From positions 372,001 through 436,000 of the forward strand of contig JAJSPD010000037.1 of NCBI GenBank assembly GCA_021307315.1: DNA of 64,000 nt. Direction: 5' to 3'. A program made the position numbers and the translations under genes. The stretch is from Bisporella sp. PMI_857 (Eukaryota > Ascomycota > Leotiomycetes > Helotiales > Helotiaceae). Under the pieces are notes generated by a model that was not told where the DNA came from, ran no database searches, and worked only from the letters and a program-made list of their open reading frames with translations. Positions 11,801-21,737 of the stretch are shown in pieces; the stretch's first letter is position 1; every line of letters starts with the position of its first letter.

Positions 11801-13282
11801 ATAATAACGTGCCATTAAGTGGAAGCCTTTCATAGTATCAGATGGTAAGGTTTTTACAATTAAGGGCGAGGAGGACAAGTACTTGCTGCTGAGGAAGCCG
11901 GATATTCGAATATCTCTACCGAGTTAACCGAACGCAATATGACCAGCATAAGATGATTGCAACCAACACATTCTCCTATCTGCAAACCTGTTAGCTCTAT
12001 ACACTTCAGTTGATGTATTTTAGCTAGCCCAATATACTTATACGTGTTCTATTTTCGCAGAGCCGAGTTGGCGACATCGCAGAAGTTTCGACATAGAAAG
12101 AAGAGTGTGCGCAACAACACTGGAGTAACGCAAACTATCCTTCTGCCATAGCGCACGGCAGCATGGTGGAGATCCTTGAGCGTTTCGGATTGGAAATTGT
12201 TTTGATAGAGGCAAGGAGATGTGTTAACTGTCGGTGTTAGATTTAAAAAAGGCTATGTTATGGCGCGCGCCATTGCACCTTCGTCTAATGTTTAGTTCTT
12301 GAACGGTTCCTGCTAGAGAACTGCTGACGATCCGCGTCGGATATTCAACTCATGAAATTTAATGTGATGAGAGATTACATCCATCAGTTAATTTCCGAGA
12401 TTCTCCTACAGCCCACGATCCAAGGTATCCTTATGATGAATCCATTGTCTCCAAGGCTTGCAACTATTCTTAAGGAGTCCTTACCAGCATATATATTCTG
12501 CATTTGCCCTCCTCAGCTAGACATGCCTGAGATATTCCAATGATCTGTTATCCTTTCCAGCTTAATCTTTTAAGGAAGATCATGGCACGCGCCTGGCTCC
12601 CCAGTGTCTGTAGCTACAATCATGTTACTAGACACAAATTGCGCTCTCCTGCTCCCTTGTAAACTCTACCTTGTACTCCCGATTTCTGTGTTCTACAATA
12701 CCTCAGCCCAGTCTGGGGATGTCCAATCTCGCAAAATAACAAAGGAATGGCTGGCTAGCCATTCCGTGCAGGTTGAGTGATAAGTGCTCCTTCTGTAAAG
12801 ATAGACACGCGGTAAAATGGAAGGCGAGGAGACTGCTGATATCGGGGACTTCCCTTATCATATATCTATTTTGACAGAGAGAACAATAGTGTTGACTACT
12901 TGATACCCTCACTTAGGCAAGCTCGCAGAGACCCATTATCTGCTATAGAACCATCTGGATTCGTATCGATAAACTTCCTCCCAAAGGTGGACATAATTTC
13001 GATGAGTACATACTACCGGACGACTCAGCAAAGCGGGTTCCCAGGATTTCAACCTCAAAAACACACACCCTGAGCTCAGGGCGAAGTAGCAATAAATACC
13101 AAAACCTCGATTTGCTCTTCCAGAAGTCGCCACCAAGCTATTGATGCAGTAAATATATCCAATGGTACGTAATTCCTAACGAATAACGCAGCAGCTGATA
13201 CGATTTTCTGTGTTTGCTTGCTAGATAATTTATTATCTCAAATGTTTAGATCTTCTAAGGCTACATTGGCTAACACCATCAG
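8897..13282. other. long intergenic region
   Basis: This 4.4-kb spacer lies between the divergent WSC (-) and BTB (+) genes. An A/T-rich tract of mixed A and T runs occurs at about 9689-9720, and a short (TGCA)n run at about 10275-10286. The ORFs present are short and out of register with any splice signal. A possible 5' UTR intron of the BTB gene is 13165-13282 (GTACGT ... GCTAACACCATCAG). I see nothing else supportable. Confidence 0.5.
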
Positions 13283-14376
13283 ATGTGTGCACAGGCTCAG
13301 AACGTTGCAAATTCAATGGCGGGTAGTGCTGCTGCTGTCGGCGCACCACCACCGCATCCCGGAGTCTTGGGTGCACACAACACTCCTGGTGTTGCTTCCG
13401 CTCAAATGTCCTATCCGTGCTGCCCTGGATATTATGAATCACACCCAGGCTCTGACGAAGTCGAAGGCATCCTTGATATGGCACTATTCAGGCGTGACAC
13501 CGAAGGACAACTCTCCATTGTTGAGGACGCCATGTATGAACTTGTCGACCTCACGTAAGTCTCATTTTTCACATGTAATAAGCAAGAAAATCAAGATGAA
13601 GTACGTCGAGCTGACTGGTCACAGCGTCCCCAAGGAACTCGTCACGATCATTGTAGGTCCTAACGACGACCCCACTGCTTTTATGCTTCATAGGAGTATT
13701 GTTTGCGACGTCTCAACCTACTTCAACGCCGCATTCGCGGGAGACTTCTCAGGTACGTCTCATTTATACTCGCCGTTCCTTGGGAGGAGACCAGAGGTAC
13801 CACATGCCTCGTAAGAGCATGCTCAGCTGCTCACTAGCTCTCTAGACACGTGTTACACGTTGGTCCTTCTGATTCTTGAGAATATGTGCTAACAGCCTTC
13901 CAGAAGACGACACTCAATCCATGCGTATTACCGATGTTGATGCCAAGACATTCGGTCTCGTTGCACACTTCATCCACCATCACGAGATTAGGGGTGTGGA
14001 GTTCATTGATTTCCCCTTGAATTACAAAATCGATGCCGATGTCAATCTTCCCGTCCTCGCAAAGCTCTGGGTTTTCGCGCAACACGCTATCCTACCCGCC
14101 CTGCGAAACCTAGCCATTAACGCCATGACCTCGCTTTTGCTTCACGAGCCCTTCGAACGCGGTGTCTTGGAGCTTCAACAATTTGTCTATGGTGCGGATA
14201 ACGACTTTGAGCAGCTTAAGTTGTTGTTGGAGGCTTTTTGGTCGTGCTATGCATCGAAGTCACAGCTGGCGGAGCATATCGATTCCTTGCCTATGGAACT
14301 GTTGCGGGCGGTGTTAATTTCCTCTAGGAAAGACGGCTTGGGAGAGGGCGCTTCCGCTAAGCTCTTGCACGTCTAA
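13283..14376 (+). CDS. BTB/POZ domain protein
   Basis: Exons 13283-13554, 13625-13752 and 13904-14376 give 290 aa. Intron 1 (70 bp) has a GTAAGT donor and a CTGAC branch 10 nt before CAG; intron 2 is 151 bp with GCTAAC before TTCCAG. The first ~90 residues are Ala/Pro/Gly-rich, with SYPCCPGYYESHPGSDE. The BTB fold then begins at ELVTIIVGPNDDPTAFMLHR, with the usual 'HRSIVCDVSTYFNAAF' core, and continues through the HFIHHHEI-containing strand/helix region. Fungal BTB proteins of this size are abundant and mostly uncharacterised; the domain mediates dimerisation or Cul3 binding. Introns that splice out of the domain at phase-consistent sites argue for a functional gene. Confidence 0.8.
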
Positions 14377-15209
14377 TCTGAGTCGGGGCGATGATATATT
14401 ATCATTCGACTGCATGGATGTCAAGTGGACGGATATCGACGGGTATAGTCATCATACAATGAGGTATGGGTTGTGATCGAGAGTTGAGCTTAGGGGGTGG
14501 CAGTTATGCACATTCTCACCTCAGGCTCGTATATCATAAACGAATACAGAAATCTTCCACTAACACCCTGCCTGCAAGTGACCCTTTCATACGTGATATA
14601 AGCCAATGCTAATCCAAATACCGACATGAATGTCTCAACTATTACTCTACGCTGTGAAGAGCACATAATCAGCACGTCATTAGAGAACACAAGTTTCTCG
14701 TCAAGACCCTAAGCATCTAGTTGTTTCAAGAAACCCGGCGGACGCACAGTGGTGCCCAAAAGAAATATATCGAAGCACCACGAAACAGTACATCCTTGAA
14801 CTGTAAAGAATGGCGAGTGGAAGGCTATTCTCAAAATGCAAACACTCATCATGCGTTCTAGCTTGGGGCGTGGTCGCTTGACTAAGGGTAGAAGAACCAA
14901 CTGAGGTAAAATCTTTATGCAAAGCAATAATACTAACGAATTTTTTGAGCCGTCTCAAATACAACAATAAATCGAATAAGAAAATGGTGATTGTTCCGGT
15001 ACGATTGGGACGAAGCTACCAGCAAGTGGGACAAAAGCAGGATCTGGAAAGGAATGTAAACGGAGCTTAGCTGAGTAAGTACGCACAACTCAAGTGTGGC
15101 AATTCGAAGTAAACAAGTTCCAAACCTAGGACCAAACTGTTGTCCAAAAAAAAAAAGTTCATCTCAGGGAATCGGTGATGAAACGGGACAAAACATTTGA
15201 TTTCTCAAC
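14377..15209. other. intergenic, convergent genes
   Basis: This region holds the 3' flanks of the BTB gene (+) and the dehydrogenase gene (-). An A-rich tract lies at 15147-15158. Minus-strand ORFs at 14490-14967 overlap one another in different frames and do not read as protein. I see nothing else. Confidence 0.55.
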
Positions 15210-16197
15210 CTACATATTTCTCCCTCCTGTAACCATTAATACTTGTCCTGTGATGTAAGAAAATAACGGACTCGCTACTGCCAGTATACTCTGCGCGGCC
15301 TCAGTCGCTGTGCCAGGCCTGCCCAACGGAATATCAGCAAACGCATTCTCCTTCAAAGCCCCCTTTCCGGTAGGGATACCAAGTGGAATCTTCGTTCCGT
15401 CCGGCGTTGTGGCAAAGGTGCCTTCTTCCTTCGCGGCTGTTAGCCTGGTTAGAATATGCCCAAAAGCTATCGAATTGGCTCGGACACCAAATTTTGGTCC
15501 CCATTCCTTGGCGATGACTTTTGTGAGGCCGTTGATCCCGGATTTAGCGAGACCGTAATTGGCCTGCCCTGCGTTTCCGTGAACACCAGACGTGGATGAT
15601 ATATTGATGATGCAGCGCGGCTCTTTATCTGTGACCCGGAAATAGGGAGCAGCTTCCCGAACGAGTCTAAATGGTGCAGTATTGTGCAGCGCTATTATGT
15701 TATCCCACTGCTTGTCTGTCATCTATTCCGTATTGTCAGCCAAAGCTCTCTCCCATATGCGGTTGAATGGATAGCCACAGCGTGTACCATACTTTATGGA
15801 TTACACCATCCCAAGTATACCCTGCATTGTTCACAATGATATGAATCTTGCCATTCCCAAACTCAGCACTCTTCTTCACAAGAGCCTTGATATATTCAGA
15901 ATCAAGCATATCGCCAGGAACAGCGATTGCTGTCCCGCCGGACTTGTTGATGTTGTCCGCAACAGCTTGTGCCTTTACTGCTCTACGTCAGCACCAATCG
16001 CCCCAAAATAGAGTCCGCAGATTCTCACCGGCATCAATATCCTGAACCACCACCTTCGCTCCTTCATTCGCAAACAGGCGCGCTGCTTCGGCACCTATGC
16101 CTTGGCCAGAGCCGGTGATTATGGCGACTTGTCCAGCAAGCAATCCCTTAGGCCAGTTCAAGTGGCCCGCTATCTGATCTATCCGTTTGGATGCCAT
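15210..16197 (-). CDS. short-chain dehydrogenase/reductase (SDR), FabG-like
   Basis: Exons 16197-16029, 15977-15793 and 15722-15210 give 288 aa; introns are 51 and 70 bp. The Rossmann glycine motif TGSGQGIG lies near residue 30, followed by NNAG, the catalytic Ser in ISSTSG and the YGLAK (YxxxK) motif. The C-terminal TGQVLMVTGGRNM is typical of classical SDRs that act as NAD(P)(H)-dependent oxidoreductases on alcohols or keto-acyl substrates. The sequence before the domain resembles fungal peroxisomal/multifunctional dehydrogenase relatives. The substrate cannot be inferred. An in-frame upstream ATG (16425) would add 76 residues of low similarity to anything, so the start at MASKRIDQ is preferred. 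Confidence 0.88.
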
Positions 16198-17117
16198 TGC
16201 AAAGCCGTGGAGAAAGGAAGGCACTCGCGAACAGGAGTATATGGTGACATCGTCAGGGCGGAATGAATTGAGTCCGTTACTGTTATAGATGTCGTCGTGT
16301 AAGCTTAGTTCCCCCACTTCCCCGGATTGGTGGTTGCCGCAGCCTCGGCAACAAACAACACCGAACTCTTTGACTGCTTTCGCATCCGAGGTCACTTGAA
16401 TATCATTTCGGTCCCGGGCACTCATCCATAATTATACAGCAAGAGGTCTTTGATCATCATCTGAGTATCGAGAAGTCTTGTATAATCCGCCACCCGTCGA
16501 AGCGGGTTGTTCCTCTGCTCCTGCCTGCTCAACACCCACAAAGAATGTTCTTATGGATGCTTCAATAACTTGTAACTTCGTTGTTTTGTTAATTAAAGTA
16601 CCTATTCACGACAACTTGCTCTATAGGGCAAGCTGGCACTATTCGGTGATATATTCATCAATTACACTCTTTTCTTGAAATGGCAACAAGTAGTTCTAAG
16701 TATATACTCATGGGATAAGTGGACAGTGGGCACCATATCAACAAGCTATATGACCAAATTCTATCGTAAAGGTAATATTTCCTCTGAGTCTTGGCATTTA
16801 CGAATGCATATGAATGACTATGCTCTCATTTGAAAAGAAAAAATATTGTAATAATTTCTGTACATGGGCAGATAGATAACTAATGATTCGTGCCGACCCA
16901 TTCTTGGCTCGTGTTGTGTAACGAAGTAATCGCAACACCACATGGCGCATGTTGTTGCAGATCAAGTCCAACTCGTTCAGGGGTGAGCAAGATTAACGGC
17001 ATTTCTGAGAGTACCTTCACAATTTTCCCTTGAGTATTGGCGTCATGATCCTCGTAGTTATTCTTTCAATCAACTAGGAATTTCTGGAACTATTGGAAGG
17101 AAAGCTATAGATCCAGC
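16198..17117. other. divergent intergenic promoter region
   Basis: This spacer of about 0.9 kb lies between the divergently transcribed SDR (-) and membrane-protein (+) genes, so it should contain both promoters. It is moderately AT-rich in its right half. No recognisable operator, RNA gene or repeat was found. Confidence 0.5.
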
Positions 17118-18074
17118 ATGCCTAGGCTAGCCCAATTGTCAGCTTTGTGTCGCACCGCTGTGCTCTTGCTGCTTGTATTTGCCCCAGCCGTTACTATTGA
17201 TACATCAGAAGTCTGCAACTACGATCTCATATATAGTCCTTTTACACCATACTTCAAGCCATGGCGAAATGTCACAACATTAGGTGGTGGAAACGAAGAC
17301 AGAGTAAAGTACGATATATGCTGGTGGTATGCAAATTGCTGTTTCAGTCACATGCCAGAGACACGCAAACAGCAACACGCTGCCACAGCCCTCGTCATGG
17401 GGTTGATCCCGTTGATACTGAAAGATATCGCCTGGCCGCGGCGTCGTATTGCATTTGTTCCTCGGTTGCTGCCTTGGTATGTCGAGACTCTCATTCGGGC
17501 GCTTGGCCTAAATCCAGTAGTTGGTAATATGCCTTTATCGGAAGGTATGACGTTTAAGAAGCGCTTTAAGCAACAGAAATCTCGAGCCCTGCTTGTAGCA
17601 TTGATTGTTCTGCTATTGTCGTCATATGGAGTGTTGGTGGTAGTCGAGTTATACTCGAAATGGTCTGCGCTGGGTTGTTCAGTGCCTGCATTCATCGCAA
17701 TCTGGTTCTTTGTAGCACTTATACCAGCTGCGGTTGAAGTTGGCGCAGCTCGATACCAACGACATCAAGTATCTGTTTCGGTTTCCGAGACAACGATGCT
17801 GAGTGCAACTAAGGATAGAACTAGCGAGTATAGGTCAGACAACGTCAATCTCACAGTGTCCGCAGATAGCGTCCCGGGCGCGGAAAAAGGAATTGTCGTG
17901 CAGGTTTTCTGGGCGCTGTACTATGCAGCTGGAACGTTAGTCTTCACCAGCATCATGATGGTGACTGTCCTTGAATTGGTTGTTTGGTTGCTTGCGGCAT
18001 CGGCAACCACCATTGCATCGAAGATGTTGGGCTATAAGTTGTGTGGATACTGGGGAACCGGACTGCGAGACTGA
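17118..18074 (+). CDS. multi-pass membrane protein of unknown function
   Basis: Single exon, 318 aa, from ATG 17118 to TGA 18072-18074. Residues 1-26 look like a signal peptide or first membrane anchor (LLLLVFAPAV). A soluble stretch with four Cys and one possible N-glycosylation site (NVT) follows. Strong hydrophobic segments lie at about 158-178, 188-210 and 262-295, with a weaker one near 90-105. A hydrophilic segment (residues ~213-255) holds another possible glycosylation site, NLT. I do not recognise the family; similar intronless membrane proteins are common in pezizomycotine genomes. It faces the SDR gene head to head, but nothing in the sequence links their functions. Confidence 0.7.
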   Translation: MPRLAQLSALCRTAVLLLLVFAPAVTIDTSEVCNYDLIYSPFTPYFKPWRNVTTLGGGNEDRVKYDICWWYANCCFSHMPETRKQQHAATALVMGLIPLILKDIAWPRRRIAFVPRLLPWYVETLIRALGLNPVVGNMPLSEGMTFKKRFKQQKSRALLVALIVLLLSSYGVLVVVELYSKWSALGCSVPAFIAIWFFVALIPAAVEVGAARYQRHQVSVSVSETTMLSATKDRTSEYRSDNVNLTVSADSVPGAEKGIVVQVFWALYYAAGTLVFTSIMMVTVLELVVWLLAASATTIASKMLGYKLCGYWGTGLRD

Positions 18075-20407
18075 GTATCTAATGTTAGAATGAAATTGTA
18101 TGTGAGATTGAGGAGAGGGGTGGTGTGGATTCAGTATAAGATATGCCTCCTTTGGTTTCATCGAACTTCACAGAGCAGTGCGTATACAATATTTTTTCGT
18201 ACGGCCTCAACCATACGAATCTCAGTATCTAGTTTCAAGGCACTAACGAGGAGGTATGACAGCTGATGTTGGAAGTGTAGGAGATTGGAACCATGAAGCA
18301 TGGAAGAAGGTATTGCTCGCAAAATACATTGACTTGGACATATCATGATTCTGGCCTTTCGGAGCGCGCTGACTAAGTGTTGAGTTAGATACCGCAAAAA
18401 ACAGCGGATTGTTCTTACAAACCCAGTCATTCTTTTGCTTTCCTTACACGGTCGACCTTGGAGGCTGACAACATCTCATTCATTCGTTCATACTTCTTCA
18501 CATTTTTACGTAAAATGGAATCAATCCCCTTGACGTTGCGTCACAGCACTGGTAGAGTCTGCACATGGGAAAGAGGGAATCAAGGAGGCATTTGAACTTT
18601 TGCCACATAGAGAAGCACCGTCTTGTACTTTACATCTAACAAACGCTTGTCCACTATTATTAGCTACTCTTCCGAAACATTATTGGGTCTTCAGGCCATG
18701 ACCAGACTTAGATCTTTTTTTAAAACCCTTTATGAGTGAAGAATGAATGTAGGACTTTTGCTCTAGTGCCATCGGCTTTCCCTAACCTGATTGCAATTTC
18801 AATGCCTACTATAGAGAAAACTTTCTTGATCCTCTTAGAGGGAAGGAGCTGCCAGAAACAGACACCGAGAGCCATGCTCGAAAGCATGTATATTGCAAGA
18901 ACGTAGCTGCATTGTACAGAATGAATGTAACTCTATATCAACTAGAAAGGATTCGAAAAGCGTTATTTAACTAGGCCATCTCACGAAAAAGGCAGAGGTG
19001 TGCTTCAGTAAGCGCCATTCCTGCTGACACCCGTTGATGATAGCATTCGCTATTCTTGTCTGCGTGATTCTTTTCCACTTGGAAACCTTTCCTGTTAAAC
19101 AATGCGACGAAGGATCGAAAAATGTGGTTCATGACGCCGCACAAGGGCAGCTGTGTGCCCACACTTGACCTAGTCACGGCTGACACTGGTCATGACGGCC
19201 ATCGCTATTCCCTTCGCGGGTCAGCTTCGGTCCTAGCAGGTCGTTAGATCTGTGATCTGGAATATGCTTATTTCTCCACATGTGTAAGTATCTCAAGCGC
19301 GTTTTGCAAAGCGCCAGAACGCATATATCCAGCCGCCACCGTATGAAACACGACAGATTACTCTATTTCTGTCAAGCAAACAGATCGTCCACACAATAGA
19401 GATAGATTCGACAGGACTCGACCTTCGTGGGCTTGCATCGGCCGTCCTTGAGGTTGTGCTATTTCCAGTTCACTGAAATATGCTTTGTAAAGACGTTTGA
19501 AAATAGAACTCATGCTTGCCCATGCACCATGCACGTGTCCTGACGTTTCTCATGCATAGGCGCATAGCTGATTCGACAATCAAATCACATGAGGAGGACC
19601 TATCCAGCCGCCAGGAAAAAAAGGGTCGTGACATTTTGATGAGTAATTTCACAAATTGCGAGATTTGTTTCTTGAATTAATCTCGAGTCTCGGTATCATT
19701 TCAGCTGCACGGCTGGAATGGCATGATTTGTTTGGGCTGGCCTCCGAGGAGGGTGTGGTACAGACAGGGCTGCGGCTGGAAAGAAGTCATCACGGATGTA
19801 TAACCTCTTTCCTTTCATCCTAGAACAGGCAGATGCATTCTACATTGTTGCCTTTTGACCCGTGTGCGCCTACCAATTCTAACGTTGGCAGGGTCTGTAA
19901 CACATGAGGATTGAGCAGTTCATGTTGTGGTCCCTTGTGTACACATACCCATACAACAAATAATTGTTGCTAAAGAGGACAAGCAAGTGGCAAAAGGCCG
20001 AACTACAGCTGGTAAATGCGTTGGATGCAAAAGATGAAAATGGTAAAACATTGACAGGACAACAGCCTTTGTGATTGGAAGCTTCCTGCTGAATTCTTGA
20101 ATGTACAAGAATTAAAAGTGACGGTGGCTGTAGTAATATATGCCTTATATTTCAGGGTAAAAGAGAAGGCCAATAGGCACAAATTGCATCATGGGGAGCG
20201 AAAGTAGTATGGTTAGCAGGGTGCGCTCATCCATCCTCCATTCCTCCCCATCATCGTCCGCCTCCTGAATCCGCTTCCCTACCACAGATCTTCCCGCCCA
20301 AAAGGCCACAGAATGCAATATTGCAACGCTACGCGGAACACACAGACACCAATACATCCAAAACTAGATCTGAAATGAGATGAGAAACATGGAGATTAAA
20401 TTCCGAA
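18075..20407. other. intergenic region left of the transposon
   Basis: This 2.3-kb span is bounded by the membrane-protein gene and the TA target site of the Tc1 element. No ORF here has a credible start, composition or splice extension. No tRNA T-loop or cloverleaf was noticed. Confidence 0.5.
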
Positions 20408-20409
20408 TA

Positions 20410-20516
20410 CAGTAGGGTGCAAAAAGTATCGGACCCCCCCCTTGTATGCCAAGAGCTTTCTATGCCTAATTCGTACGCGTCGACATGGCCGCTTTTTGAG
20501 AGGATTTTGTAAACAA
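20410..20516 (+). repeat. left terminal inverted repeat (107 bp)
   Basis: This pairs base for base with the reverse complement of 21629-21735. It includes an 8-C run (20434-20441) and an internal sequence TCGTACGCGTCGAC containing overlapping palindromes. Long TIRs of ~100 bp are longer than the ~27-bp repeats of the fungal Tc1 element impala. Confidence 0.95.
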
Positions 20517-20540
20517 TATGGTGTTTTGAAGTTTTAATTC

Positions 20541-21596
20541 TCAATATTTAGTGTACCATCCCTCACTATCTATTACAGCTTGAACGCGATCCCCCATAGT
20601 AGTAGCTAATCTGTACAAAATCCCATTATCTATAGCATGCCATGCTTCCTGAGCACCTTTAATTAATGCATCTAACGTCTCATCCGTATCAGGAGCATGC
20701 TCAAGTTCAGGATGTAGCCTATACAGCTCTGCTTTCATTAAAGCCCATAGATTTTCTATAGGATTCAAATCAGGAGAATACGCAGGCCATGTCATGACTC
20801 TGATATGCATCTCACGTAGAATATCCTTTACGATTTGCCCTCGATGTGGCCCTGCGCCGTCATGCATGAATTCCCCTCCTTCAACCATAATATCAGGAAG
20901 AAAAGCTTGATACAACGCTCTAATTACCCATGATGATACTCCTTGACGTGGAGCTAAAGGATCACCATCAAGAGGTACTAATCCCGTACGCCTATTATGC
21001 CCAAATGCTGCCCAAAGCATCTTTTTTACTCCTTTGCCAGAAGCTTGAACTGGTTGTACGTCCCCTGCTCGTATTTGATCTTTTGGGCGTGTAAAAGTCC
21101 AAATAGGCTTTATTCCGACTCCTCTTTCTACAGTGCATTCGTCCGACCATGTAACTTTTTCCCAGTCATTCACAGTATAGTGTTGATGATCGATTGCCCA
21201 CGTTAATCGAGCGTCTGCGTGGCGTTGTTGAATAGCAGGTCGTTTTAATTGTAGCCACTTCCTTTTGTTCATTTCTCGTAGTAAGCCTTGAAGGGATCGC
21301 TTTTTGACTACATCGTCAACTTCGCGCAATAGATCTCGCAACTTAATATGAGGATTCGTATGATTAACAATATCGTATACATGATCGCGTTGTTCGTCAG
21401 TAAGAGCACGACGTCGGCCAGAACGTGGTTTCGACGTAAAATTGGCCTGAGAGGATGCGCGTCGAACTACGCCTTTGATCGTTGATAGAGGTATCTCGGG
21501 GTATTTTTGATGAATTCGATTGTATGACCATTGAATAGAGCGTAGCTCACAGATTCGAGCCCTCATTTGAGGGGATACTTCACATCCACGAGCCAT
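20541..21596 (-). CDS. Tc1-like DD34E transposase
   Basis: 351 aa, one exon, from ATG 21596 to a TGA at 20541. The N-terminal ~110 residues form paired helix-turn-helix domains that would bind the TIRs (MRARICELRSIQWSYNRIHQ, then a GRRRALTDEQRD linker). The DDE_3 catalytic core has Asp in TWSDEC, Asp in FMHDGAGPH and Glu in SPDLNPIENLW. There are 34 residues between the second Asp and the Glu, giving the DD34E signature of Tc1. All three catalytic residues are present, so the enzyme is predicted to be active for cut-and-paste transposition. A short (TGTAGC)n repeat lies immediately upstream of the start (about 21597-21620). Confidence 0.95.
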   Translation of the reverse strand: MARGCEVSPQMRARICELRSIQWSYNRIHQKYPEIPLSTIKGVVRRASSQANFTSKPRSGRRRALTDEQRDHVYDIVNHTNPHIKLRDLLREVDDVVKKRSLQGLLREMNKRKWLQLKRPAIQQRHADARLTWAIDHQHYTVNDWEKVTWSDECTVERGVGIKPIWTFTRPKDQIRAGDVQPVQASGKGVKKMLWAAFGHNRRTGLVPLDGDPLAPRQGVSSWVIRALYQAFLPDIMVEGGEFMHDGAGPHRGQIVKDILREMHIRVMTWPAYSPDLNPIENLWALMKAELYRLHPELEHAPDTDETLDALIKGAQEAWHAIDNGILYRLATTMGDRVQAVIDSEGWYTKY

Positions 21597-21628
21597 TGTA
21601 GCTGTAGCTGTAGCTGTAGAACGTGGTG

Positions 21629-21735
21629 TTGTTTACAAAATCCTCTCAAAAAGCGGCCATGTCGACGCGTACGAATTAGGCATAGAAAGCTCTTGGCATA
21701 CAAGGGGGGGGTCCGATACTTTTTGCACCCTACTG
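21629..21735 (-). repeat. right terminal inverted repeat (107 bp)
   Basis: Perfect inverse complement of the left repeat by eye, including the 8-base homopolymer run. It is followed by the TA target duplication at 21736-21737. The inner edge lies 32 bp from the transposase start codon, so the transposase promoter must lie in or overlap this repeat (inference). Confidence 0.95.
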
Positions 21736-21737
21736 TA

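Larger units (their letters stand above)
20410..21735. mobile_element. complete Tc1-like (Tc1/mariner) DNA transposon
   Basis: The 1,326-bp element starts CAGTAGGGTGCAAAAAGTAT and ends with the exact inverse complement. It is flanked on both sides by TA (20408-20409 and 21736-21737), the target duplication of the Tc1/mariner superfamily. The two 107-bp terminal inverted repeats show no mismatch in my comparison. They enclose one uninterrupted transposase gene on the minus strand. Absence of stop codons and TIR identity point to a recent insertion, not an old RIP-mutated copy (inference). No captured gene is present. Confidence 0.95.

Noticed and set aside
13218..13814. 198-codon plus-strand ORF covering the BTB start region
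   Set aside because: Only its last ~55 codons correspond to the BTB exon; the rest is out of frame with the spliced model and not protein-like.
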